Shown here in pieces: positions 46,658-54,746 of a DNA stretch of 64,000 nucleotides (the first letter of the stretch is position 1; the number at the start of each line of letters is the position of its first letter). Source of the DNA: Neotamlana sargassicola. Its GTDB lineage: Bacteria; Bacteroidota; Bacteroidia; Flavobacteriales; Flavobacteriaceae. The notes under the pieces were generated by a model that made no database searches, was not told where the DNA came from, and saw only the letters and a list, made by a program, of their open reading frames with translations. The position numbers and the translations under genes were made by a program. The DNA is taken from assembly GCF_020523965.1 (NCBI RefSeq), contig NZ_JAJAPX010000002.1, forward strand, positions 496,001 through 560,000, read 5' to 3'.

Positions 46658-47706
46658 TGAATTCGTTATTAAAAAGACAAATACGGAAACATTTAAGTGA
46701 TGATCTTGCCGAAAACGAGCAAGTAAAAGCATTTCTAGATGCCGTAAACCTTTCGTATAATAATTTCGACGAACAATTTGTTATGCAGCAACGCGCTATG
46801 CAATTAAGTTCGGAAGAGCTGTTTACTGCTAATCAAAAACTACAAGAAGAAGCCAACGCTCAAAAGGTTGTTATAAATAAACTTAATAATGTAGTTAAAG
46901 CATTAAATTTAGGTCAGCTAACCACAGAAGATGGCCAAGAGTTAGTAAATTTAGATGGCCAAAAATTAGCGAACTTTATAGAAAGCCAAGCACAAAAAAT
47001 AGCAGAAGCAAACCAACAACGAGAAAAGCTTCTAGAAGAATTATCTTACCAAAACCAAGAACTAAGTGATTATGCTCACATGATATCGCACGATTTAAAG
47101 TCGCCTTTAAGAAGTTTAGACACCTTAATTTTATGGCTTTACGACGATAATCAAGAAACCTTTAACGAAAGCGACAAGCATACTATTTATCAAATTAGAA
47201 GTCATGTAGAAAAAATGGAACTTTTAATTAATGGTATTTTAGAGTATTCTACCATTGGTAGAGCTCAAGAAGGCATGTATATTGTCGATGTAGATTATGC
47301 CGTTAATGAAATTTTAGGAAGAATTGAAATTCCAGATAATATTACCATCGAGAAAAAACAGCAGTTACCTTTAATAAAAGGTGAAAAATATAGAATTCAA
47401 CAAATTTTTAGAAATTTAATTACCAATGCAATAAATTTTAACGACAAAAAACAAGGTAAGGTTGAAATAGGTTTTACCGAAAATGAAGACTTTTGGGAGT
47501 TTTACGTTAAAGATAATGGTAAAGGTATTGAAGAGAAATATTTCGATAGAATATTTAAAACTTTTGAGAAACTTGAAATAAAAGTTGGTGCAATTGGTAT
47601 GGGCTTATCGATAGCAAAAAAAATTGTAACGATGTATGGGGGCAATATTTGGCTAAAATCTAAAGTAGATATGGGTTCAACATTTTACTTTACGATAAAA
47701 AAATAA
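46657..47706 (+). CDS. Cytoplasmic histidine kinase (FIST/NosP partner)
   Basis: A 349-residue kinase with an N-terminal helical and coiled-coil segment (about 1-135, ELFTANQKLQEEANAQKV), HisKA with His145 in HMISHDLKSPLRSL, and an ATPase domain with NLITNAINF and GMGLSIAKKIV. There is no membrane helix and no PAS domain, so the signal must come through a partner, most simply the FIST protein encoded immediately upstream (start overlaps its stop in TAATG). The HisKA region is very like that of the first kinase, so both probably feed the same Hpt protein. Confidence 0.92.
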   Translation: MNSLLKRQIRKHLSDDLAENEQVKAFLDAVNLSYNNFDEQFVMQQRAMQLSSEELFTANQKLQEEANAQKVVINKLNNVVKALNLGQLTTEDGQELVNLDGQKLANFIESQAQKIAEANQQREKLLEELSYQNQELSDYAHMISHDLKSPLRSLDTLILWLYDDNQETFNESDKHTIYQIRSHVEKMELLINGILEYSTIGRAQEGMYIVDVDYAVNEILGRIEIPDNITIEKKQQLPLIKGEKYRIQQIFRNLITNAINFNDKKQGKVEIGFTENEDFWEFYVKDNGKGIEEKYFDRIFKTFEKLEIKVGAIGMGLSIAKKIVTMYGGNIWLKSKVDMGSTFYFTIKK

Positions 47707-47710
47707 TATC

Positions 47711-48028
47711 ATGGAACAACCAAATTTATCATATATTAAAAGCATGTCTGGTGGCGATAAAGCCTTTGAGCAAAAGCTAATAGAAATAATTAAATTAGAG
47801 TTTCCTCAAGAAAAAGACGTGTATTATTACAATGTATCTCAAAAAAAACATAAAGAAAGCGCTGAAAATGTACACAAACTTAAGCATAAAATTAGTATTT
47901 TGGGCCTTGAAAAAAGTTATGATATAGCCGTAGCTTACGAAGAAAACTTAATTGAAGGCAAAACAGACCTTAAAAACGAGTTCGAGGCTATTTTACAAAT
48001 CATGACATTATATTTAGATCAATTATAA
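47711..48028 (+). CDS. Histidine phosphotransfer (Hpt) protein
   Basis: This 105-residue helical protein has the Hpt phosphoacceptor pattern in ENVHKLKHKISILGLEKSYD, with His55 as the probable phosphorylated residue (HKLK-x3-x-LG). It lies 4 bp after the second kinase and 9 bp before the LytTR response regulator. Since neither kinase carries a receiver domain, the simplest relay is kinase to lone receiver to Hpt to LytTR regulator, or convergence of both kinases on this domain. The exact order cannot be read from sequence. Confidence 0.85.
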   Translation: MEQPNLSYIKSMSGGDKAFEQKLIEIIKLEFPQEKDVYYYNVSQKKHKESAENVHKLKHKISILGLEKSYDIAVAYEENLIEGKTDLKNEFEAILQIMTLYLDQL

Positions 48029-48037
48029 CTAACTTTT

Positions 48038-48757
48038 ATGAATTGTATTATTATTGATGATGAAGCAACAGCTCGTGCAATCATTAATCAATTGTGTTCT
48101 AGTGTAACTTCAATTAACGTTTTAGGAGAATTTCCTAATGCAATTCAGGCTATAAAATATTTAAATCAAAATTCAGTTGATTTAATTTTTTTAGATATAC
48201 ACATGCCAGATTTTACGGGATTCGATTTTATAGATACCATAAAAAACCCGCCAAAAATAATTTTAACAACCTCAGATGCAAAATTTGCAATTCAAGCATT
48301 CGAATACGATTGTATAGTAGATTATTTGGTGAAGCCAATTTCTCAGGAAAGATTTTTAAAAAGCATAAAAAAAGCAGAATCCTTTTTGGCGAATAAAGTC
48401 GAGGAGAAAGAGGAGGTAAATGCAGACGATGGCGATTCGCTCACAGATAATCACTTGTACATAAATATAGATAGGCGACTAATAAAAATTGATATACCAA
48501 GTATTTATCTTATTGAGGCAAAAGGAGATTATATTCAAGTTAAAACCGAAGATAAAAACTATACGGTACATTCTACATTGAAAAATATTGAAGAAAAGCT
48601 GCCTGCCGATTTATTTTTAAAAGTACATCGTTCGTACATCATCAATATTAAAAAAATAATTGATATAGAGGATAATAGCGTTTTAATTAAGCGAGATGTA
48701 ATTCCTGTAAGTCGTTCTAATAGACCAGAATTAATGAAACGTTTAAATTTACTGTAA
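48038..48757 (+). CDS. LytTR-family DNA-binding response regulator
   Basis: The 239 residues contain a receiver domain (Asp53 in LIFLDIHMPDFTG, lysine in YLVKPISQERF) and a C-terminal LytTR DNA-binding domain (about 135-238) with VHSTLKNIEEKLPADLFLKVHRSYIINI and PVSRSNRPELMKRL. It ends the sensor operon. LytTR proteins bind pairs of 9-bp direct repeats about 21 bp apart, and such repeats lie before this operon (42472-42504) and before 63310. Single copies of the same motif lie before 48867 and 56110. It is the likely output of the NO-sensing relay. Confidence 0.93.
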   Translation: MNCIIIDDEATARAIINQLCSSVTSINVLGEFPNAIQAIKYLNQNSVDLIFLDIHMPDFTGFDFIDTIKNPPKIILTTSDAKFAIQAFEYDCIVDYLVKPISQERFLKSIKKAESFLANKVEEKEEVNADDGDSLTDNHLYINIDRRLIKIDIPSIYLIEAKGDYIQVKTEDKNYTVHSTLKNIEEKLPADLFLKVHRSYIINIKKIIDIEDNSVLIKRDVIPVSRSNRPELMKRLNLL

Positions 48758-48775
48758 TTTTATCGTGTTAATTTA

Positions 48776-48787
48776 ACCATTCGTCTA
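48776..48787 (+). promoter_or_regulatory. Predicted LytTR box upstream of the secreted protein gene
   Basis: ACCATTCGTCTA is identical to the boxes at 42472 and 42493 and continues ACACTT as at 42493. The position 21 bp downstream (48797) matches at 6 of 12. CCAACGAAA begins 26 bp after the box start, as in the other sites. It is 91 bp before the start codon at 48867. Confidence 0.65.
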
Positions 48788-48866
48788 CACTTAAAATTCA
48801 TCCAACGAAATTTAAATTTCACAGACAAGTAATAATTTAATATTGTAGTATAAACCTACTTATATT

Positions 48867-51449
48867 ATGAAAAAATTATTACTCTTTTTTGTTTTAATTT
48901 CGGGGAGCCTTTTTGCTCAAGAACAGCCGTTTAATTGCGATTATAACGCTTATTTGTTTCAATACAACGATGTTTATGCTATCGACTTAGCATCTGGAAA
49001 TTCCTATGCGGTTGCAACCGATGTTACGCCTGGCAACATAAACGCCGCAGCCTACAACCCTGCCGATGGCTATATTTGGGGGTCGTTAAGTACTCCGGAA
49101 AAGTCTATCGTTAGAATTGGTAAAAATTTTCAAACAACAACTTTCTATATTGATGAGTTGCCAACCAAAAATAGATATGTTGGAGATATTAGTGCCACTG
49201 GAATTTATTATTTAAAACCAGGAGGAACAACTTATTATGCTGTTGATGTTAATCCAGAATCTGCCAATTATGGTAAATATTTATCATCTCATAATTTAGA
49301 TATTAATATTAATGTTCATGATTGGGCTTTTAATGCTGTAGACGGATTTCTTTATACCGTAGAAAAAACAACAAACATATTATATAGAATTAACGCACAA
49401 ACCGGACTTGTTCAAAATTTAGGTGTTGTGCCTATATTATCTGGTTTAAATTATACTTATGGTGCGGTTTATTTCGATGCATCAGGACGTTTTTATGTTT
49501 CAGCAAACCAAACCGGTACAATATATGTTATCCAATCTGTTCAAGATTTAAATGGTATTAATGTTATAGAATCTAATCTATTTGCATTTGGGCCTTCAAG
49601 CGCTTCTAATGATGGTGCTAGATGTCCCACAGCACCAGTGCCACAAGAAGACTGTACTAACGGAATTGATGATGATGGCGATGGTTTGGTAGATTGTGAA
49701 GATCCATCTTGTTCTGGATACGCTTCTTGTCCAGTGCTTGAAATTAGCAGTACTTCTGGATCTAACGAAGGCGGTTTAGAAAGTAATAACCGTTTGGCGA
49801 TGCAAATTTCTAAACGTAATTTTAATAGAGCGAGAAGAGGTTATAAATTTAATAAATTAACAGCTAAGAAACTTCAAAAAACATCGAAGTATGGAAAAGG
49901 CTCGACAGCTAAAGGTAATGGTGAGAATTTAAGTTTAAGCGATTTTGTTCCTTTAGGAGTTATAAGCGAAGATGAGGCATTAGAGGCTTCTCCAACCGAT
50001 TTAATTGGAATCACTAACGCTGTAGATGTTTATTCGGTAGATTATCAAAAAAATGATAAAACCGTTGCATCAATTCTTTTATTAGAAACCGAAAATGGTG
50101 TTTACGAGCACACTAAATATATTTGTGATAGACTTTTAGGAGCCGAAATAATATCAGTTTCAACAATTGAAATTAAAGAACAATCATTTATAAAAACATT
50201 AATTAGGAACACCGAAGGGGCTTTAGAATTTGTGTTAAGCCTTTCTGCAAAACCAGTAAACGGTGATGCGAACTTTGAAGTGGAAAGTCATTGGACACTA
50301 GATAAGTATGAGGATAATGTTGGGTTTTATAACTTTCAAATTTGGTCTAACTCCCTTGACGATTTATTAATGCTAGGAGAGGAAGTTTTAAATTTGTTAG
50401 AGGTTCAAAAACCTATAGTAGGCTACAATAATTCTACGCCACCAACAGTTTTTGTTAGAAAAGGAAAATATCGCAACGGAAAATTAGATTTACAGATAGT
50501 AAATACAAATAGAACCGAAGCAGTTAATTTTGATGGCGGTGTAAGAACTACCGAAACAGAAACTGTAGAAAACGTATCTTCAAGTATCGATTTAACAGGT
50601 AGTTATATTACCTCTATTGAGGTAGATGCTGGAAACTTATTTGATATTGGTTTTAGAATAGGTGATGGTATAGCTACTCCAGACGATTTATTTTTATCGG
50701 ATGGCCCATGGGGCTACGATGATGCTGCTACGGGTACAGAAGTTCTTTTTTATAATGTTCAAGAAAACGATGAGGTAATTAATGAAAATTCGTTTGCGGT
50801 TGAAAGAAATATTTCTCTACAAGCAGAAATTGACGATTACGTAGCAGTTTATAGAGCATTAACACCAAAATTCAATGCTGTTGATTTATTGGAGTATGAC
50901 ACCTTTAATTTTACAGCAAAAGGAACCGGTAATTTAATTATACGTTTAGTTAAAGAAAGCATTACAAATTGGGGAGAACAATACAAAACAACCATTGCGT
51001 TATCTGATAATTTTCAAGAGTTTTCTGTTTCTTTTGACGATTTTAAAAACTTAAACGGAGAAAGTATAGAGGCTTCCGATGTCACGTCAATTGTGTTTAC
51101 AATGTTATCAGAAAACGGAACTGTTGAAACTAAAAGTTTAGACTTAAAGCAAGTTAGTTTTTCTAGTGCAAGCAACTCGTTATCTGTTAATGACGTAACT
51201 AGTGAAAATGGGTTAACGGCTTACCCTAATCCGTTTAAAAGTACAACGGTAATTAAGTTGGAAAGTGTTGCCACAGATGTAAGTATTCAAGTTTATGATA
51301 TGTTAGGAAGAGAGGTAGATGCACAAGTAATTTCTGTTAATGGAAATGAAGCCATATACAAAGCTCCAAATTTATCAAAAGGCATATATAAGTTTAAATT
51401 AATTGATAGCAACAAAAAAGTTTACTCTGGTACATTTATGAAAGAGTAA
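48867..51449 (+). CDS. Large T9SS-secreted protein with beta-propeller-like and CBM-like regions
   Basis: The signal peptide ends SLFAQ. Residues about 22-260 form a propeller-like domain of the DUF6923 type (VYAIDLASGNSYAVATDV, repeated YxVDxxTG-like units). An acidic linker with a calcium-loop pattern follows (CTNGIDDDGDGLVDCEDPSC), then a basic stretch (about 320-350) and a large unassigned region. Residues about 650-775 resemble a carbohydrate-binding beta-sandwich, and the end (AYPNPFKSTTVIKLE) is a T9SS sorting domain. It is probably a surface or matrix protein, not an enzyme. It sits alone between the LytTR regulator and a terminator, under a predicted LytTR box. Confidence 0.75.
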   Translation: MKKLLLFFVLISGSLFAQEQPFNCDYNAYLFQYNDVYAIDLASGNSYAVATDVTPGNINAAAYNPADGYIWGSLSTPEKSIVRIGKNFQTTTFYIDELPTKNRYVGDISATGIYYLKPGGTTYYAVDVNPESANYGKYLSSHNLDININVHDWAFNAVDGFLYTVEKTTNILYRINAQTGLVQNLGVVPILSGLNYTYGAVYFDASGRFYVSANQTGTIYVIQSVQDLNGINVIESNLFAFGPSSASNDGARCPTAPVPQEDCTNGIDDDGDGLVDCEDPSCSGYASCPVLEISSTSGSNEGGLESNNRLAMQISKRNFNRARRGYKFNKLTAKKLQKTSKYGKGSTAKGNGENLSLSDFVPLGVISEDEALEASPTDLIGITNAVDVYSVDYQKNDKTVASILLLETENGVYEHTKYICDRLLGAEIISVSTIEIKEQSFIKTLIRNTEGALEFVLSLSAKPVNGDANFEVESHWTLDKYEDNVGFYNFQIWSNSLDDLLMLGEEVLNLLEVQKPIVGYNNSTPPTVFVRKGKYRNGKLDLQIVNTNRTEAVNFDGGVRTTETETVENVSSSIDLTGSYITSIEVDAGNLFDIGFRIGDGIATPDDLFLSDGPWGYDDAATGTEVLFYNVQENDEVINENSFAVERNISLQAEIDDYVAVYRALTPKFNAVDLLEYDTFNFTAKGTGNLIIRLVKESITNWGEQYKTTIALSDNFQEFSVSFDDFKNLNGESIEASDVTSIVFTMLSENGTVETKSLDLKQVSFSSASNSLSVNDVTSENGLTAYPNPFKSTTVIKLESVATDVSIQVYDMLGREVDAQVISVNGNEAIYKAPNLSKGIYKFKLIDSNKKVYSGTFMKE

Positions 51450-51468
51450 TTTTTACAAATTATTTATT

Positions 51469-51504
51469 AAAAGGGTGAAGGTATTATACTTTAACCCTTT
51501 TTTT
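51469..51504 (+). terminator. Rho-independent terminator
   Basis: AAAAGGGTGAAG and CTTTAACCCTTTT form an imperfect stem followed by a T-run, 20 bp after the secreted-protein stop. Confidence 0.8.
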
Positions 51505-51530
51505 GTGTACAGAATAAATTTAAGGAATGG

Positions 51531-51548
51531 TTTTTTTTTTTTTTTTTT
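51531..51548 (+). repeat. Homopolymer tract of 18 T
   Basis: A run of 18 T residues lies just after the terminator and 18 bp before the end of the converging lipoprotein gene on the minus strand. It is a slippage-prone tract and a likely place for sequencing error, with no coding consequence visible. Confidence 0.7.
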
Positions 51549-51565
51549 AATGGGTTGGAATATAG

Positions 51566-52171
51566 TTATTTGAAGCTTTGTTCATCAAAATATTCCCTTA
51601 ATTCAAAAGTCATAGATTTTAAATTGATAAAATGATAAAACGCTACAGACCAATCGGTCTCTGGTTTGCTTATCACTCCGAACAATTCAATAGTATCGTT
51701 CTCTATTTTGTTAAACCAATAGCCATGTAAATTAGCAATTTTTAAAAAGTCTTGTCCCGTCAATTCTCTGAAATCATTTTTCTTAAAAACAGTATCAATT
51801 ACAACTTCATTATATTTCTTTATAATTAAGTGTTTTTCACTGTCTCTGTATTTGTCAATATGTTTAACTCCGTCGGTTTTAAATTCGTTAGTTACATAAG
51901 AGTCGAGAGTTGTACTTTTAATTGAAATTTTAATATTTAGAGCCGATACAATTGTGTCGAATTTTACAGTTTCATTTTCTTCAGGGAAGTATCGTTCAAT
52001 AATAATTTCATCTTTTTGGCTTTTACTTTCAGGAATTGTAAGAGAGTCAATTTGCTCATTTGGAGTCTCAATATATTTAGGTTGCTTTTCAAAGATTACT
52101 TTTTCCTTTTTCTGTTTACTACAGCTGTAGAGTGTGATTGTGGTTATTAAAATTAGAAATAGTTTTATCAT
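51566..52171 (-). CDS. Hypothetical lipoprotein
   Basis: The leader ends TLYSC (Cys17), so an envelope lipoprotein is likely. The 201-residue sequence is highly charged after the lipobox (SKQKKEKVIFEKQ) and beta-rich further on, ending DWSVAFYHFINLKSMTFELREYFDEQSFK. It resembles small Bacteroidetes lipoproteins of the DUF4738 sort, but I do not recognise it firmly and see no catalytic motif. It converges on the secreted-protein gene and starts 39 bp after the end of the TPR/barrel gene on the same strand, so the two may be co-transcribed. Confidence 0.6.
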   Translation of the reverse strand: MIKLFLILITTITLYSCSKQKKEKVIFEKQPKYIETPNEQIDSLTIPESKSQKDEIIIERYFPEENETVKFDTIVSALNIKISIKSTTLDSYVTNEFKTDGVKHIDKYRDSEKHLIIKKYNEVVIDTVFKKNDFRELTGQDFLKIANLHGYWFNKIENDTIELFGVISKPETDWSVAFYHFINLKSMTFELREYFDEQSFK

Positions 52172-52209
52172 TATTTTTTTATGGTTGCACTCAACAAATG
52201 TTATGAGTT

Positions 52210-54270
52210 TTATTTACGAAAAATGGGAGAATTAAATAAATACCATTTAAAGCGCACTCCAATTTCGGTATAAGTAAATCCAGCAGCAGTAGCAGATGCA
52301 ATGTTACTTCTTGTCCCAAAAAGGTTGGTTATACAGCGTTCGGAAAATTTATAACCTAATTTACCTTGTAGTCTGTATGTGCTTTGGCTAGCATCGTTAT
52401 CTATATATTGTAATCCGGTGGCAGCTGTAAGTTCGTAAAACCATTCTTTTGGTTTTGTAATAGCTTCATCTTTAATAATATTAGCAAAAATTTCAGCAGC
52501 ATTAAATTTATCAGGACTAAAATAAATAGTAGGAACTTGGTTTTTAAAAGTAATATATTGGTAATTTAAACCCGCTTTTAAAGAGGGTTTACTTAAAATA
52601 TTGTAATACAAAGAAGTGAAAAGCAAGTTTCTGGCATTATCATCGTTTTGCCAGGTATAAAAATATTGTGTAAACCAACCTAAATTAAAATTTGTGCTTA
52701 AACTGTAGTTTGCATAAATGTTGTTCATTACAATTTCTCTATCTAATAACTCTGCGTTAAAACTTTGTATTTCACGATTATAGCCTATGTCTAAAACTTG
52801 TAGTTTTAAGGGTTTTATGTTAAACGAAACATCAGAAACTAATTGGGTATAGCTATCATTATTTGCGTTAGCGGCCGTTATACCTGCAATGGCTTTTAGT
52901 GTTATTGTATTTAAAAGCTGATATGAGAATCCGCCAGAAAATGTGTGAGATGTTGCATCATTGTCTGTTACTTTATTACTTGTATTGCGATATGCATAAT
53001 TAGCTAACCATTTAAATTTAATTGAGGTAGGAAGCTCTAAACTTGTTTGTAGGTTGAAAGCTTTGTTATCGCCATTATCAAATGAATAAGAGGCTTTAGA
53101 TTCTAAAAAAGGAGTAAAACTTCTATCTAAATTAGATATGAAGTTACTAGCGTCTTTTTGTTTTTTATAAAACTTTAAAGTGTTTTCTGCCCAAGTGTAT
53201 GCTTTTTTATAAAAACCCTGAGCTTTTAAAGCGTTGGCTTTCCCTAAGTTACCATCAAAAGAGGTGCTATCATTTTTTAATATTTTATTGTAATCTGTAA
53301 CACTGTCACTAAAATTACTTTTATAAATATTTAAAGTGGCTCTTAAAGATAAAACCCAATTTTGGTTAGGATGTTCTTCATTTAAACTGGAAATTAATAC
53401 ATCAGCTTGTTTAAATTTTTTATTCCAAATTAAAGCTTGAGCATAACGTTCTGTTGTGGCTTGTTTTAAATTATTATTAGTATCGGTTTTTAAGCTCGAA
53501 TATGCTTTTTCGCTAATGTTTAAGGCTTCCTTGTTTTTGCTTTTTAAGTGCTTTACTAGTGCTAATCCGTTTAAAGCTATAAGTTTGTTTTCAGGGTTTT
53601 CACCAATTAAATTATATGTGTTTTCTGCATCATCAAGTCGGTTCGCAATTAAGTATAAATTGGCAAGGTTTATTAGTGTATCTTTATCGTTATTAAAGAG
53701 TTTAAGACTTTCTTTTAACAATGTTTCAGCTTCATTATAATTTTGAGATTGTTGTTTTTGGTAGGCATAACCTAAATAAATATATTTTTTTGAAATTAAT
53801 GCATTGGGATTGCCAGGAGATACGGCAAGCGCCTTGTCTATGTAAGTTAAAGCATTTTGATATTCTTTTAAGTTTGAAAGCGTATTGGCATAGCTTAATA
53901 AGGCCGCAAAACTTTCAGGATCTTCATCAATTAGGGTTTTAAAAAAGGTTTTAGCTTCTTTAAAATTTTTGTTCCATAATAAAGATTCTCCATAATTTAG
54001 TTTCACTTCAAAATCGTTAGGATAATCTTCAAGTAATTTAGTAAATAGCACTTGAGCTTCTGGCGCTTTACCATTTAAACCAATAGCACGACCATAGCAT
54101 AATCTTGCTGTTTTGTTATTTGGGTAATCAACTAAAATATTTTTAAAAAAAGTTTCAGAATCTTCGTAGTTGCCTTTTTCTAAGTAATTAAAACCTTCTT
54201 GCATGTTTTGGCTATAGGTATAACTTACAAGAAGCAGTATAAGGTAAATTAAGGGGTTTTTTATGGTCAT
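52210..54270 (-). CDS. TPR protein with C-terminal outer-membrane beta-barrel (YaiO-like)
   Basis: I place the start at 54270, where MTIKNPLIYLILLLVSYTYSQ is a clear signal peptide. The longer frame from 54324 would put 18 charged residues before it. After the signal, about 370 residues form TPR repeats (GFNYLEKGNYEDSETFFKNIL, ALLSYANTLSNLKEYQNALTY), then about 290 residues of alternating aromatic strands (SFDNGDNKAFNLQTSLELP, RLQGKLGYKFSERC) form a barrel. TPR plus barrel is the layout of polysaccharide exporters such as BcsC and PgaA and of YaiO. With a flippase and glycosyltransferases nearby, a role in exopolysaccharide export is plausible but unproven. Confidence 0.75.
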   Translation of the reverse strand: MTIKNPLIYLILLLVSYTYSQNMQEGFNYLEKGNYEDSETFFKNILVDYPNNKTARLCYGRAIGLNGKAPEAQVLFTKLLEDYPNDFEVKLNYGESLLWNKNFKEAKTFFKTLIDEDPESFAALLSYANTLSNLKEYQNALTYIDKALAVSPGNPNALISKKYIYLGYAYQKQQSQNYNEAETLLKESLKLFNNDKDTLINLANLYLIANRLDDAENTYNLIGENPENKLIALNGLALVKHLKSKNKEALNISEKAYSSLKTDTNNNLKQATTERYAQALIWNKKFKQADVLISSLNEEHPNQNWVLSLRATLNIYKSNFSDSVTDYNKILKNDSTSFDGNLGKANALKAQGFYKKAYTWAENTLKFYKKQKDASNFISNLDRSFTPFLESKASYSFDNGDNKAFNLQTSLELPTSIKFKWLANYAYRNTSNKVTDNDATSHTFSGGFSYQLLNTITLKAIAGITAANANNDSYTQLVSDVSFNIKPLKLQVLDIGYNREIQSFNAELLDREIVMNNIYANYSLSTNFNLGWFTQYFYTWQNDDNARNLLFTSLYYNILSKPSLKAGLNYQYITFKNQVPTIYFSPDKFNAAEIFANIIKDEAITKPKEWFYELTAATGLQYIDNDASQSTYRLQGKLGYKFSERCITNLFGTRSNIASATAAGFTYTEIGVRFKWYLFNSPIFRK

Positions 54271-54432
54271 AATTTTAGTTTTGTAATCATGCTGTAAGTT
54301 AATACTAAAATCCATTTCATTCACCTAAAGCAAATTGCGTCTCACCGAAATTTACAAGTGGATTATTGTTAATTTGAAGATATTTGTTTCACTAATAATA
54401 GAATTAATAATTTAATATTACTCAAATCGATT

Positions 54433-54708
54433 GTGGAAATTAAACGAAAAGATAAGATTTTTGTGGCAAAAGGAGAAATAAACGCCTCTAACGTTTCGCA
54501 ATTTAAAGAGAGGATTAAAACACTTCTAAAATTTAATAGCGAACTCATAATTAATGTTGAGAAGGTAAATGCAATTAGTCTGGCAGGTATAAAGGCTATT
54601 ATTGAGCTTAACTTGTTTGCTTTTAAACAGAAAAAGATTTTTTTAATTGAAGGGAAGCAACTCAGTGAGTTTTATAAAAAAAAACTCAATGAACGAAAGA
54701 GTTATTAG
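54433..54708 (+). CDS. Small STAS-like domain protein
   Basis: These 91 residues start at GTG. The pattern KIFVAKGEINASNVSQFKERIKTLL followed by ELIINVEKVNAISLAGIKAIIELN matches a STAS domain (the anti-sigma-factor-antagonist fold), including the serine before AGI where phosphorylation occurs in SpoIIAA-like proteins. No partner kinase or phosphatase lies next to it. It precedes the flippase gene by 38 bp, so it may regulate polysaccharide production, as STAS proteins do in some biofilm systems. That role is inferred from position only. Confidence 0.7.
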   Translation: MEIKRKDKIFVAKGEINASNVSQFKERIKTLLKFNSELIINVEKVNAISLAGIKAIIELNLFAFKQKKIFLIEGKQLSEFYKKKLNERKSY

Positions 54709-54746
54709 TTATTCTTACCCCAAACAACAATAAAAATTAAAATACT

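Noticed and set aside
51531-51548. T18 tract as a phase-variation switch
   Set aside because: It is outside any gene and after a terminator, with no promoter dependent on its length visible.
54271-54324. Longer N-terminus for the TPR/barrel protein
   Set aside because: It would place 18 charged residues before a clear signal peptide. The start at 54270 gives a normal leader.
54316-54351. Possible fifth LytTR-like site upstream of the STAS gene (TTCATTCACCTA, then CACCGAAATTTA, resembling the 48776 region)
   Set aside because: Only 8 of 12 positions match the box and there is no 21-bp repeat, so it is not listed as a site. It deserves inclusion in a matrix scan.
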